A program made the position numbers and the translations under genes. From positions 10,559,640 to 10,623,639 of the forward strand of contig CM072152.1 of assembly GCA_036850595.1 (NCBI GenBank): a stretch of 64,000 nt of DNA, in the 5' to 3' direction. Below, piece by piece: positions 51,001 through 64,000 of this stretch (position 1 is the first letter of the stretch; each line of letters starts with the position of its first letter). The notes beneath the pieces were generated by a model. The model was not told where the DNA came from. It searched no databases and was given only the letters and a program-made list of their open reading frames with translations. The DNA comes from Rhyacichthys aspro. Lineage: Eukaryota; Chordata; Actinopteri; Gobiiformes; Rhyacichthyidae.

Positions 51001-54000
51001 AGGTCAATTGCTTTGACCAAGGCACCTGCTGGCGGCGAGATTGCCTGCTATCATTTTAATGGATCATATATACCTTAATTATAGCTCACGCCAACACTGA
51101 ATGTCAGTGTGAAAGTGCAACATTGGCAAGAAGTTAAAAAAAGGCGTTTTCTTCTCACCCTTACGGCTTTTATCTGCATCTGACCAATAGTGCTGTAAAT
51201 ATTAGCTCAGCAGTGACATCTCGTTTCTCCTTCAGCAGCTATATTTTCTCTGTGCTCTCGCTGTGACAGAATGACAAGCTGTGTCATTTCTCAGTAGCAG
51301 GCCATGGTTTACACACATTTGCATAAACAAGCGCTTGTTTCGGAAATAAAGTACATGTAAACACACTGGGAGACTGACCCAAATTTTTGTGTTTGCAACT
51401 CTTCAAGATTTTGAGCTCTAGAGTCAAAAATCACAAGTATATTGACAAATCAGAATGATAAGACCACATGACCTACAACTCACAGTGTCACATTGAAGGT
51501 TTCTTAAGATGCTGTTGTTAGTGTTTTATATTTATGTAGCTTAACAGATTTTATTGATAGGCCGGTTTTGCGGGTTCTTTTGTTTTTTGTTTTTTGAATT
51601 TTGTTTTTTTACTTCCAAATAGTTAATTGTAACATCAAAACCTTTTATTTTAGTCTTAAATCTAGCCGCTGTCATTCTATCTGTCGTCAAACTGAACTTC
51701 CCACAATGACAATCTCTTGTAAGATTTGTCGTGTTAAAACCTGCAAAGGCATTGTCTTTTCTTGCCGGGAAGAAAAACAATAAAACCTGCTGAGACATGT
51801 TAGCTCTGAACTTTAACTCCCATAAGCCTAAGACAGAGAGGCAGCAATTGATGTCATGACCACAACAACCAGCACTTGTCTATTCTGGTGATTGGCAGAG
51901 ATTCAACCCTTCACTCAAAAACAGTGATTTATCTTGTTTTGTGTGCTTGTTGTTGGAACCAGTCTGGTACTGCAGGTTGATGTGCCAGGAATGTGTATTA
52001 TATAGTTTTTTAAGTCTGGTAAATACATAGAGAGCTGTGTTTATTCTGATTGTGCTGCCACATGAGTCACAGTTGAAAGATTTCTGACGCCATTTACAGT
52101 CTGACAGTAAACACATCAGACAATGAATAAGAGCTCTTAAACGTCTTAAACGAGGAAACCTATTCTTAAAACGTAACAAACAAAGCAGCATGGATCTGGA
52201 TAACAATAAATCAGCACGTCCCCCTGAGCACGGCCTAAAAGTCATCCAGCAGTAGCCGTGAATGTGCATGTTTCAGCACTGTGAAATAATGAGTGAATAA
52301 CGCCAAACTTTTTTTTTAGTGAGGAGACGAAGGCTTGACATAAGGGAAGCGTCTGCGTTGTGGTGATATGCTCTCATATCGTATTCTGCCTGTGCGAACG
52401 GCTGTCATCCAAGGCAGATCAGGAAGACTAATTCAAAGGGCTTATGCATGCTTAACAGCACTCTGCTTGGTTTTAGCAGTTTATTTACACTCCATCTGTG
52501 TGCATAAAATGGAGCCGACCTTCAAAACACAAGCCAGGCTTTGTTAGGACTAAAATCACTTTTGTAACAGTGTCATTATGGCTGCTTTATGTAAAATTAT
52601 AATCATATTTTTTCTCTCTTTATCTAAATTGAGGTGTAACAATGTGAAAAGGCATTTCATTCAAAGTAGAAATAAAACATGTGCTGCTTCTTCATCAGCT
52701 GCACAATCCTTTTGATGGAGCTCTGACACTGCATCAGCCTGATTCATAAAACACCAAAGTGGGTTTTAATGAATCCCATTACAAAAAAACAAAAAAACAA
52801 AAAACATTGTTTTTGGTTCACTGCTACACTAAGCTCTACAAGCTTAATTAAATGCAATTAAACCCAATGTCAGAATTTTCTTGAGCTAGTTATTTCTTAC
52901 AATTGCAACAACACTTCTTTACCTACATTCTTTACCTATACTCTTCCATTATATCCTGATTGAAAGTGAACCTTATGTTTTCAGTGTGTGCTTGAAGTTT
53001 TCTTTAGATTATATGATTGTGTTTGAAACATGATGTTTCACATAAGCATGAAGCATTATGTAATCTTTGTTCTGGGAGGCAGACATACCTTAGAGGCTGG
53101 ATTAAGAGCAGGTTTTCTTACACTGTAATCTTGAATATTTTCCGCCTGTGAGGCTTTTGTCGTGAGAGTGATCGATTCTGAAGGTGTGAATTGGACTTTT
53201 AAAGTGATGCTACACCGGAAAGTGATAAATGAGCCGGTATGACATGCAACACCCTCGGGAGAATCAGCTCCTTAATTGCAGAGAGGGGGAGCTGTGCCGG
53301 CATGCTAAAACCAGAGTGGTGTTGATTACACAGCGTACCACATGCAATCATGTGACACAGATCATTATCTTCCTATATTAGAATTAATTAAGACCGGCTA
53401 AATTCATTAGACCCCACACCTTAAAGTTGCTTGATAACCTTAATAAAATCCAAGTAACCCTCAGTCTCTTTTATGCACTGTGTTCACAGCTCTGTGATTT
53501 GTGATCTGTTTAAATAAAAAGACCTGGCTTGGCTATGACCCCTGTTGGCTTCAGTAGTGATGTCCTTCACTTGTCATTCCACTAAATTGAAAGAAGCTAT
53601 GTGAAGCAGTGCTGGATGGAAGCATTAGCAGCAGACAAAAGAAGTGGGGTTGTGGCCGCAGACTGCCCTGGCATGGCTGGACGGTGAGTTGGCAACAGTG
53701 GCGTACGAGCTTTCCCACTCTGATCCCGTCCCTCTAATACCGTCTTCCCATGACAAAAAGCAGCCAGCCCCAGTTTCCCATCCATTATGCACGGATGAGC
53801 TTCATTGCATTATGTTTTTGAGGCTAACACACTTAGCAAGCTTGCAGCATGCACAAGCCCTCTCCACCAACTCGGTGAATAATTCAAGGCCAGGGCATTG
53901 GGCTTGGAAAGAGGAGCTTAATCAAAGGCTACAGCTTTCAGCGCTGCCTCATTGGCAGTTGTAACCTCAAGCTTGGCACTGAGAAGATTTTAAATAGAAA

Positions 54001-57000
54001 GTTAAATTATCAGGCCACAGGCAGGCCTGAGAGACCTGTGTAAGCTTTGACAGACTCTGGAGATTGTAATGCAATTCAGAAACCTTACACTCAATAAATT
54101 TGGTTGTAAACCGTGAGGACACCATGTATGATGCACGCCACTTCCGAAACCTTTGTATTTCAACTTTAATCCACTATTTTCTTTTATGCTTTGTTTTTGT
54201 TGTTTGGCATTAGTCATTTCCTTATCAGAACTTTCGAAGAATGTCTACATAGCTCTGTGGAGTTGTTTTTTTTACACTGTGGCTTCATTTAAAGTCTTCT
54301 ACAGCTGCTTCGTAGAGGGACACAATGTTACTGCGAGATGTGATTTTTCAAAATGTCACCTTTTCAGAGGTTTTAAATAGATTCCACTTCTCCAAATGTA
54401 AATCATCAACATGTTTTAAAGCCTTTCAAACTGCGAAAATAGGCCAAATTAAATGTATCAAAAAGTGGATTCAGAAGGTTTTCTTTTCAATGCAGTAGCT
54501 GTCTCACATACTCATACCCTACACAGTCTAACTCATTCTTCTGCTTTATATATTCAACCGCATCCACACTGCGGACACTCTCCTTTTACAGACCCATCTT
54601 TGGCTGCCTGCACTCTATTAATGCTGAAGGGAACTGGACAGCTAAAAGTTGAGCCAGATATGATTTTTTATGGATGTACCTATGTTCCATGAATCAGGAT
54701 TAAATATGGGTGGTAGATGATGAAGAAAAAGTGCGATGTTCAATCAAATCTTAACGGCACATATGAGCTAATGGACACAACACAAACACACAATAAATTA
54801 CACAGATGCTCACATACAGTACATCAACTGCTTTTCTATTAAACTGAGCAGGTCCATTTATAGATGCATCGTCTGGCACCACTTCTACCCTCCTTTTGTG
54901 CAAAACATAATCCAGGAAAATTGCACTTACTCTTATAAATCCTTTAAGGAACAAAGCTTGTTCCCGAGATCTATGTCTCTGGAGTGTACTGACATTTTTT
55001 TTCTCCCCAATTGACCACAGTCAGTATATATATCATTCTTTTCATTGGTTCTTGTTCATCTACGTCTTTCTTCTCTATTTCCTTCCCTTGTGAAACGCAT
55101 CCAGGCTTCCCTCGGGGGCTAATCCTGTTGGAAACGTTTCAGGGAAAGCGGATTATCTGTCAGAGCGGCATGATTTTTGGAAAAAGTTCACTCACACTTG
55201 ATTAAATTAATCATTGTCCTCCAAAACCCCTTATGGTCTTTCCTTGCGGATATTGGTGAAGATAAATAAGCATCCTTAAATGGTCTCATCGAGCTGTAAT
55301 TGATATGGAGCACAACGAGATGAGATGATTTTTTTAAGGTGGAGTCGTGGGGTCGGTGGGTGGCTGAGCTGTCGACAGTAGTATGAGTATTGGCACAGAG
55401 GCTACTTTAATCTGGCAGTTTTCAGGTCGATGCAAAATCCTGGACAGCCCAGTTTCTTAATTTGTCATCGGTGTGCTTGAAGGTGGCCTCAGTGCGCTAT
55501 TGTTACAGTAAGACAGAGAGTAATGCCTGATTTGGTCTATGCTTTCATAATTTATATGGAGTTGCCAGCCTGCGTCATGCTGCTACTGCAGAGATTTGCA
55601 GCCAAAGCCATTAGAGAGAGGAATTAGTGTGTAAATACAGTTGTGCTCAGAGCGGGTCATTGCTGGTTTGTTGTTTATGGCCCATGAAGAGCAACGTGGT
55701 CATTGGGGTTCTTCAGGTGGATGGGACACAACTTAACTGTGAGAAAGAAGGCTCCCATTCACTGCGTTTTCTTCTGCTCTCTTTCATATTACCACCTCCA
55801 GCTCAAAGAAAATCCGGCCGAGGCTCAGTTTAACTCAAATATCCCCTCATTATGCACTTGTGAAACCTTAAAAGTTACCGTGCGCTGAGTGCTTTCATTG
55901 AAGGCCATGAAAAATTCTCTTTCAAAGGAAATAATTACAGCTGGTTCTTTAGGGGGCATGTAACAGCAGTGTTTATCGAGGATAATTACTATGCAGAGCA
56001 ATTACTCTACAGCAACAATTGGTAGCTTTACCCCACATGAGTATGGAGATTAGAGGCGGGATCATCCTGGGTGTCGAGCACTTGTCGGGGGGTGATGATT
56101 GGAAAGGTCCAAGGTTTGGAGGGAATCACAACTGAGATTTTCCTCTCTGGTCTCTGTGTTGTACCGCCATCAACGAGGGCTTCGGTTTTGTTTTTATTTC
56201 TTCTTCAGGGGTTAAACATTAGGGCAGCTTTTATCACTCCTTCTCTTTTTAAAAATATTATTAATATTGTCAACCCACTGTATGATTTGGTCCTTACTGA
56301 CCTGTCCCCAGAGACACTATCTTATTTTATACTGCGTTTTATCTTCATCCATATATCACTGTAGAAACATGGCAGTAGGCAGTAGATTATAATTGCTTCT
56401 GTTGTAATGACAATAGGTGACCTTGTTATCTCTTCCCTGTTGAACGGAAGCCTTGTATCTCTCTTGTAATTTTTCATTTATTATGCATCCTCCATGTTTA
56501 TTGTGGAGATTTATCATCTTCCTAGCAATTGAACAACACGTTTAAAAGAGCTTGTAAACAGTTTTTTATTAATTTATGATGACAACCTGAAAAAATGTTT
56601 ATAGATCTACTTTTAACACATGCTAAAGCTGTAAGGTTGTTATAAAATGCAAACAAACAATGGCCAGTGTGGGTGTGAATGTATATCACCGGTTATTTAC
56701 TTGGGCATGTATACAGCAGAGAATATTTCTGCAATCTGTTGTGCTAAAAAATGTCAGCCTCTAACAGCCTTACATGGTGTCTCCAGAGATTCATCACATT
56801 ACATCATGATCCACTTGCTGAGCAGACACCCTGCCTTGAATGCCTTTCAGGTCTCACTCCTCAGGTCTACAAACCATAGTCCATGTCTGTTACATAATTT
56901 GTCTTCAGGAAAAATGAGGTCATGCTCCCCCTCTGCTTCTCAAGCCCGTCTACATACCTGAGGTTGTCTGTCTTCAGAAATCATTGTAGTCATTGCAGCT

Positions 57001-60000
57001 GTATTCACTGGTTTGCAGTGAAGGGCTTGAGTGTGCACAGATTTGCATGCATCTTTGAACTGGACCGTGTGCAAATGGGGGAGAATAAAAAGAAACGCAT
57101 ATCTTGTGCACAGTCCCTGTTTTTGAAAGGTTATGAAAACACATTGTGTCTACTTCACAGGCTGCTGCTGAATGCTGCCTCCTCTGTGGTTTGACTGTGA
57201 CTTTGTGGTTATAAGCCGCTCACTGTATATTAAGCTCTTTATTAGAAGCTTATATGATTCATCAGTAGATGTGATATTTATCGTACTGAGTAAATGAACT
57301 GAGTATTTAATTAACAGAAATCTTGTTATGAACCAACAAGTTTTCAATTGTTCAAAAACACCACTGCATATCCGTAGTTCTATACAAATAAAAAAAAAAA
57401 GTAATCTACCAAGCCGTCACATATTTAAAAACATAGTCATTGCCAGTATGTTTTAAACATGATGTCAGATTCATGTAATAAAATAAAATAATGTTTAAAT
57501 AAAGTGCATCATTGTAGACATAGAGTTTCATTTATATGAATTGAACCGTGCTCATTAACAGTTTGACAATGTTGTTGTTATCATTTTTGTGATATAAAAG
57601 ACCAAGCAGTAGAAGCTAGACCTTGTGCCTCAAGTGTTGATGTGTGTTTCACAGAATTAAAGATTAACACTAAATGACACATACCTAACACATCAGCTCG
57701 GTCCAGCTAAGACACTGCAGTAGCCAGTCTATAGTCAACTATAGGCAGAAAAACACTGGTGATAAAACATGAAATTTTTCAGCTGTAAAAAACATCACAT
57801 ACTTACTTTTTGTGTGTTACTCTTTCATGTCCCTATGCTGTAGCCTATACGGCCTTATTCACCCCATTTGTTTCCAACATCCTATATGCAATTATGAACA
57901 GGTCAGGGCACACACCTGAGCCGGTTTCATGGGGCCTGTCCACGTCCCCAGCCAGCACTAAAAGCTTTCCTTCCCTCATCTCATCACATGTTACCGTTCA
58001 GCTCCAGGCAGTGCTGACTCATTTTCCCTCATGTCCTGGAACAGACCGTGCTCATATGTGTGTGGGTCTCAGAGTTAACTTTCCCTTAAGCCACAGACAT
58101 GTCAAAGCAAACCCTCCATTGACTTCTTGTCCAGTTAGGTGTCAACACAACTGGCAGAAATCCCTCGGCCTCTATCGCCGACTTTTCCTTTTCTGGATAC
58201 ATCTGTCCCTCTGTCTTTGCCGATTCCATTGTGCTCCTGGCAGGACACAACCGACCTACTCTGAGTAGGCTTTCACGTGTGTATCCCAAGTCCATTTTAT
58301 AAAATATGGGTTGCTTTTAAATGGGTTTCCAGTGGGCAGTCAAGTTTTCCAAGACTTAAGTGTAGCAACACAAGGCATGCACCAGCCTTAGGACACACCC
58401 TAATTTAAGTCATTTGTTTTTGACTTTAGAAAGTTAAAATGTGTCCCTCTGTCTCTCCACTGTCAGAAGTGGTCTTTTAGACCTATAGACTGGACAGTGT
58501 TTGATGGTGTTTTTTCTAATAACTTGGATGTGGATAAAAGCCCCAAAATAATAAGTAAGAAATAAGCTAAAGTAATCATTTGAAGACCCAAACTGTGGCA
58601 GTTTCCAAAAACAGCAATATCGTTTCAAAAGTGTTTAAATAGCTTAAATAGGCCTGTTCTGAGTTTAAAAACATCAATTCAAATAGAGTCAGATATAATA
58701 GCTCAAAGGGGCTTCTATCAGAGGCCTAAAGTTTAGAACTAGTCTGTTATATTTTCAGTCTCATAGCTGAAGCTTAACTCCTACTGTATCAAAACAGTCA
58801 CTGCATTACACAGAGCTGTCCAGAGTATACACATAAATACAAAGACTACATTACCAGCACAACCTGGCATTATTATATAACAGATTCACAATATTTATGC
58901 TCACTTGACACTATGGCTGTTTTCACAAAAATTTGTTTCAGAAAGCCACCAACAGAGCATCTCTCTCTCTAAACACCCAAATTCCTCAATCCCTCCAACT
59001 CCCTCTGCCTCTTGCCAATTAGGAGCACAGCACATAGTGTTTCCGACAGTCTCCCTGCAGTGTCTGCAGCTGTAAACGGTTGTTTTAGCCAATATGGCCT
59101 CATAATGGGGTTAATCCACATCTGTAGACACATAAACACACCTTCACTGTCTTATCTGCATGAGGCATTTCCATCTGTGATGGAGTCTACTGCCATTGCA
59201 TTCAAATTTATAAATGCAATATGCATAGAATAAGAATGCAAAATAGTTCATAATACAGGCATCTGCACTCTTCTTTACTTCCAGAATAATTTCGAACCTC
59301 AAGGTAGTCTTCCTCCTTTCTATCAGCTGGTGTCACTGCTTAGTTTTAAAGCCTATGGTGGCATTCTGCATAAATGTCAAAATAGGTCACTAACAAGCTC
59401 TAGGCGCAGAAACTTAAGCCTGACACAAATGACAAGAGATTTAAATCATTTTAAAAGTGTTTAATGAACATAGTTCACATTGTTTCATTAGAATAACTAT
59501 GTGATCCTATATCTCACAGCTCTGATACCATCAACATTGCATTTAAAGAATTTTATTAGAAGAATATATGATACATATCCATTACTATCTAATGCTGTTT
59601 CTTACTGTGCCCATTAAACAATTGAAGTATGTAGAAGTGAAGAACTGGAGTAATTATAATTAGTTGAAATATAGATTTATAAAAAAAGTGTGATAATCTT
59701 TGTCAATTCCTGCAGAGAGATAGACACACAGAAATGCAGACCTACAGAAAAACAGATGATTATTAGCAACGTAGTGTCAAGCAGCAGGACCAGATGTGTA
59801 GCTTTATTGCACCATAGTCATTTTCTGTAAGCTGATGTAATCTGTGTCATGTCATAAACATCACAGGGATATACTGTTGCTGTCTTTATTACTGGTATTG
59901 TTATAAATGGCTCCCTGGGTCCTCTCAGTCCAAAGAATTATAGCTCAGGATTAAGACTCAGTGCAGTGAACAAGCAGAGTTATTGGAATTGCCATCATTA

Positions 60001-61307
60001 TCCTGGGATATCTCATGGCGAACTTCTCACCTCAGTGCTCCCTCAGCACCTCTGTGGGCTGTGCTTACTGGATGCACACAGCTGCTCAACATTAACCAGA
60101 TGCTAAGCTCCTTTTTACACTGTATATACAGTAGAGTTGCATTCGAGACCAAACTAAAAGGGAGCAGTTTTACAATTCAATCCGTAATAAAAATCTCAGT
60201 TTGCTCGCTCTTATTTGCTCTTGTTTTTATTGAACATCACAGCTTTTCACCCAAACACGATAAATCAGTTACAGCCATAAAATACTGCTTCATCTACTTC
60301 CAAAGCTGAAAAGACTGTAAAGTTAAAGACTGGCCTCAAGAACAAGACTGACACCGATAACAATTTTTTAATACTAAACAAGCTTATTAAAATGCTATAA
60401 TTTTGAATTCTTGTTGTAAAAATGCTTCTGTATTTGCGCTAAAATGAAAAGCTTTCTTGCAATATTAATCCTCACACTTGCACATAGCTCACCTATCGAT
60501 CAATGAGAGCATTTTTCCTTTCTATGACTAAATGCTCTCATGATACAACCGTGGCACAAAAACCTGACCCTCATCTAATGGATGTTGAGGGCTGTTAACG
60601 TATCTGTGTACGAGCGTCTTTGACTTAAACCATGTTTGTGTGTCACGCTCTCTTAACACTATGCACTTTCATAAGATGCTCCTGTTACCCGAGGATGCTC
60701 TTTGCTCACTCAGCAATAAAATGCACGGCTATTGTGCTACTGGGGGAGATGGAGTGGCATTTCCAGATGCTCAGAAATAACTGACCCTGGCTTTTCCACC
60801 GCAATCTGCCGTTGTAAAAGGAAGAGTAGCGGAGGAGTCTTAGCCTGGAGAGGGCAATTAGTTGGGGAGCTGAACCTATTGTTCACAGCGTGACTACAAA
60901 CACATCACTGACCGACATGTCCTCAGCCCAGACCAAAATGTATTTTCAAACCCAATTCCTAAACTTATAGCTTTGTCTACCTTTAACTCCAGCTCTAACT
61001 CTATAGGATCAATGATACAGGCCACAATACATTCTTTTATGGTTGCAATTTGTAATTTACTCAACATAATCTTTTTTCTGTTTGGTGATGTTCAGGAAAT
61101 CTAGACTCTGTGAAAGTATATATGACTTCAGTAAACCAAAATTAAAGGCATGATATGTAAGATTTTCGGGAGTAAACAAACATTGCTCCATTCCCCCATT
61201 TAATGCTCGCCAAGGTTGCATACTTTAGTTTTTAATAAAAGTTTTATAATTCATTTTGATTTGCTGTATTTTGCTGCTCTGAGCTGTTAAAATACCCCCG
61301 AATATTC
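42086..61307. other. intronic stretch with no gene seen
   Basis: Long intronic tract with chance ORFs only, a small GC-box/CpG cluster near 43615-43690, an A run near 49792-49806, a TG run at 50006 and scattered A runs near 52785 and 57390. No transposon termini recognised. Confidence 0.4.
50006..50027 (+). repeat. (TG)n microsatellite
   Basis: Eleven uninterrupted TG units. Reading frames crossing it give alternating Cys-Val and are not taken as coding. Confidence 0.95.
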
Positions 61308-61646
61308 CTTTAAACTGGCGCTGTGCAATTAAATTTCAATTTCAATTTCGGCTCCCAACGATTACAAAACCTATGCAATCGAGAAAAAAAAATTACAGCT
61401 ATTTATTACTTATTTAATTCATTACTTGTTATTGGCACACATTGTTAATCTTTTTTATTTATCTTAATTATTATTTCTGTTTATTTTTACAGCTGTTAAT
61501 TTATATGTTTGAATATATTCTTTATTTTAAGGAGAATTCACTGTTTTGTTCAATAAATACAATATGTGTAAAATAATGATTTCAATAATGACCAAAATAA
61601 TTGAGATTATGATTTTTTTCGATTATTGAGCAGCCCTACTTTTAAC
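61308..61646 (+). mobile_element. hAT-like MITE, copy 2
   Basis: The body at 61316-61638 (323 bp) is homologous to the element at 29583-29903 over its full length. It is flanked by ctttaaac (61308-61315) and cttttaac (61639-61646), an 8-base duplication matching at 7 of 8, which is the length made by hAT transposases. Its left terminus tggcgctg has one change from copy 1, and its right end is gagcagcccta. Block-wise similarity with small indels suggests both copies are old and separately inserted. No coding capacity. Confidence 0.75.
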
Positions 61647-61728
61647 CACACTCAGAAACATTACCAAAGGTCCTAAATATTCAAATGACGTTTTCTAATA
61701 CAAAATAGCTGCACTTTATTGTATATTG

Positions 61729-61863
61729 TTTTTTTTTTTTTTTGTTGTTTTTTAAATTTTTTTTTTTTTTTTTTCCCCCAAAGATACCCCCCCCCCCCGG
61801 AAAAATTTTTTTTTTTTTTTTTTCCCTCCCCCAAAAAAAATTTTTTTTTTTTTTTTTTTTTTT
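61729..61863. repeat. homopolymer mosaic of T, C and A runs
   Basis: About 135 bases made almost only of long T runs (up to about 23), C runs (up to about 12) and short A runs, in a repeating T-then-C-then-A order. Frames across it read as poly-Phe or poly-Lys. A genuine T-rich tract has probably been extended or garbled by sequencing or assembly error. Confidence 0.85.
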
Positions 61864-64000
61864 ATCATACACACTGTTTTGCTTTTGTTCCTTCTGCAAA
61901 ATCTGGCAGTGGCTGCTGTCTGAAAACAACAAGCCCAGCACATCTCATCGCCAGAGCAACAATTACGCCTCTATTTCAAGCTTATCTCTGCCACGGCCTG
62001 TGTGCGTGGCTGAATTAATAATACGATCCTCCTCTGTCAATCTGTCTGTCACTTAAATGCCTCGGTGCCGACGAAACCAGCGAGACTTACATTCCCCTGA
62101 TTCCCATCCCTTGCTCAGCGTTGACCCACATTAACAAGCGCGCTGTAGTTTGACTCCTATCTGCCGGTTCTGAAGAAGACGACTGTGTGAGCCTCTGTTT
62201 CTCTCATCACTTTCCTGACTGCTGGAATAATGGCAATGTTGTAGACTAGCACATCTGACAGCCATCTTGATGTCAGGTTAAGAATGAGTCAGCTCCTTTT
62301 ACTCTTTGAGACATTAAAGAGAATGCTTGATGAAGGCAGAAGTTGCGATAATGCACAGAATTTCTGATGTGTTGCTGGGTAAACAGATTTTAAAGTGGAA
62401 CTTATTTACTCATAGCTCCTTTTGAAGAGTCTTTTACCAGCATGTACTTATCTCCAGGGCAACACTTGTTCATTTGCTCATCCCATCCTATATAGATGTG
62501 GAAAAAACCTTTACTATCCTAATAATCTCACTCTGCCAGAAAGAACTGCAACAGAGTACATGGTCTGTTCCATAGTACTTTCTGGAAGGGCTTCTGTTGA
62601 AAGGGCTTATAAAGGGGCAGGGCAATGAATACCTGGCTGCTGATTGGATTTATTTATCCAATCAGAGCTGCCCCATGTTGTTTATATTCGTAACAGTACA
62701 GCCATTGCTACATCTTCAAACCTAAAACACGTGCAGAACTGTCAGTACTGCCCCTGCATTACTTTGCTTGGAGCAGTTCAAGATGGATTTTCATACGTTT
62801 GTTACCATCCTAAGGCCTGGTTCACAAATAAAATAACCAGTGGGCATGTTGGGCCAGTTAATGGAACCTTAAACCAAGGCCAGAGTTCATATCCCAGTGT
62901 ACTATTGAAATTAGAATTGACCTGTCAAGTTAGTATGTTTAGCTTGTAAAATTTTGTTTTGTAAAAAGTAAGCATGGAAATAAAATGACCTGTTACCTTG
63001 AGAGACTGTCATGGATTCTGAATTCACAGAATGTTAAAAATGCCTTCATTTTGCAAACAAAATGTGCCAGAAATGTTCACCATCTGCATTGGACATAAAG
63101 GACTTGTGAGCAAACGGGACATTTGGTGCCTTGGGATTCAGAACAGGTTCATTTTTGCCTGTGCACAGTGTGTTTTTAAAGTAACTTTGTCCTTTCAAGA
63201 AGAAAGTACTTTGTCTGAGTGCTAATGTAAGATTAAGTACCAGGCTTTTGTTTTCCACTTGAATATGTTGCTTCGGCTTTCACCTCATTACAGCGACTAA
63301 TACTCTTCTTTCTTTGACACTTTTCTCATAGCTCTCAATAATTCAGTGCCTCTGACCGAGTTTCGTGCTTCAGAAAAACACAGCTTGTCTTTTATAGGAA
63401 CATGATTCAACAACAATCCTGAGATTAGATGTACTCGACCACGAGCGAGCACTTCTTGCAGCTCCAGTCACACTTGTTTTTAGATGCATCTCAGGCAGCA
63501 TTTTCCAGCAGTGTTTGGAAAATGCAGATTTCACACACCAACAGGTCATAGTGAGGAAAGAGAGAGGGTTTGATGATGGAAAAGCTGCATTTATCATATG
63601 ATTGTTTTGTTTTAGAACAACAGAACTTAATTGTACCCATATACTAAATGAATGTTCTTAAATCATGTGGTGACTGTTGACATTCTTGACTTGACTTGTT
63701 TTGTTTGAGTTGATTCATTTTTAATTGCTTCAGTTGTTCTTAATGGTTTCATTGTTTTTTCCCAAAGTGCTTTTTCTTCTGTTGTTTTTTCTGGTATTGT
63801 TTATCCATGTTTCTTGGTGAGATAATCCATTTAATTTGTTTCTTTTTATTTCTTTACTGACACAGAGTTTTATTTAAATTAGACTTCTGTTTATTTAAAA
63901 AAATAAATAAGTAAATAAAATCTGAGGTTCCAACATCAAAAATACAAGGATTAGAAGAACAAATAACACACAAAATTTACAAGGAAAGACTTCAAAGGTC
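61864..64000. other. intronic stretch to the right edge, no gene seen
   Basis: No exon recognised. Several frames of about 60-100 codons occur near 62422-63225, none with a domain I know. An A/T-rich run of taaa-type units lies at about 63895-63920. Confidence 0.4.

Larger units (their letters stand above)
3424..64000 (+). other. magi3: magi3 intron 1 (5' part, runs off the window)
   Basis: After the exon 1 donor I found no sequence resembling the next MAGI segment (the stretch linking PDZ0 to the guanylate-kinase-like domain) anywhere to the right edge. A very long first intron is known for mammalian MAGI genes, so a span above 60 kb is plausible. Small exons without their own start codon are hard to see by eye, so a missed short exon cannot be excluded. 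Confidence 0.7.

Noticed and set aside
51880..52269. 129-codon open frame on the - strand
   Set aside because: It starts with ATG, but the Cys/Leu/Arg-rich sequence shows no known domain, and no splice context or conserved motif supports it.
57810..58268. 152-codon open frame on the + strand
   Set aside because: It begins with GTG, not ATG, has no recognisable domain, and one or two frames of this length are expected by chance in 64 kb.
61681..62056. Several overlapping frames reading poly-Phe or poly-Lys
   Set aside because: They are translations of the homopolymer tract at 61729-61863, not proteins.

Overview
This window looks like teleost fish nuclear DNA. It is AT-rich, has no bacterial-style gene packing, and carries typical fish interspersed repeats: a tRNA-headed SINE, pogo/Tigger and hAT-like MITEs, and a LINE tail ending in an ATTCT-type pentanucleotide run. 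It holds one coding exon I can defend: the first coding exon of a MAGI-family scaffold gene, best matched to magi3, on the + strand at 3117-3423. The exon has an in-frame upstream stop, a good Kozak A at -3 and a clear splice donor (CAG|GTGTGT).

Layout. Bases 1-2500 are the 5' flank; a weak polyadenylation-like signal near 926 may mark the end of an upstream transcript. Bases about 2510-3116 are relatively CpG-rich and are the likely promoter and 5' UTR, with several short upstream ORFs. Bases 3117-3423 are coding exon 1, encoding the N-terminus and the PDZ0 domain. From 3424 to the right edge I read the sequence as part of one very large first intron (over 60 kb). By eye I found no second MAGI exon (start of the linker and guanylate-kinase region) and no convincing nested gene.

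The intron carries a LINE 3' tail with a pentanucleotide microsatellite (about 6841-6977), a pogo-like MITE with 26-bp inverted termini and a transposase start/tail relic (21548-22141), a Tigger-like MITE containing a 41-bp tandem repeat (23860-24507), two copies of a roughly 320-bp hAT-like MITE (29583-29903 and 61316-61638), a SINE with a perfect 12-bp target duplication (41675-42073), several microsatellites, and a homopolymer tract at 61729-61863 that looks like a sequencing or assembly artefact.

I did not find a new multi-gene system, CRISPR array, RNA gene or viral insertion. The observations most worth checking are the donor-like site abutting the magi3 start codon, the N-to-C transposase remnant in the pogo MITE, the CCAAT-bearing tandem repeat in the Tigger MITE, a CCAAT/ETS/CCAAT promoter-like cluster at 38389-38430, and a CpG-retaining open region at about 28880-29372.
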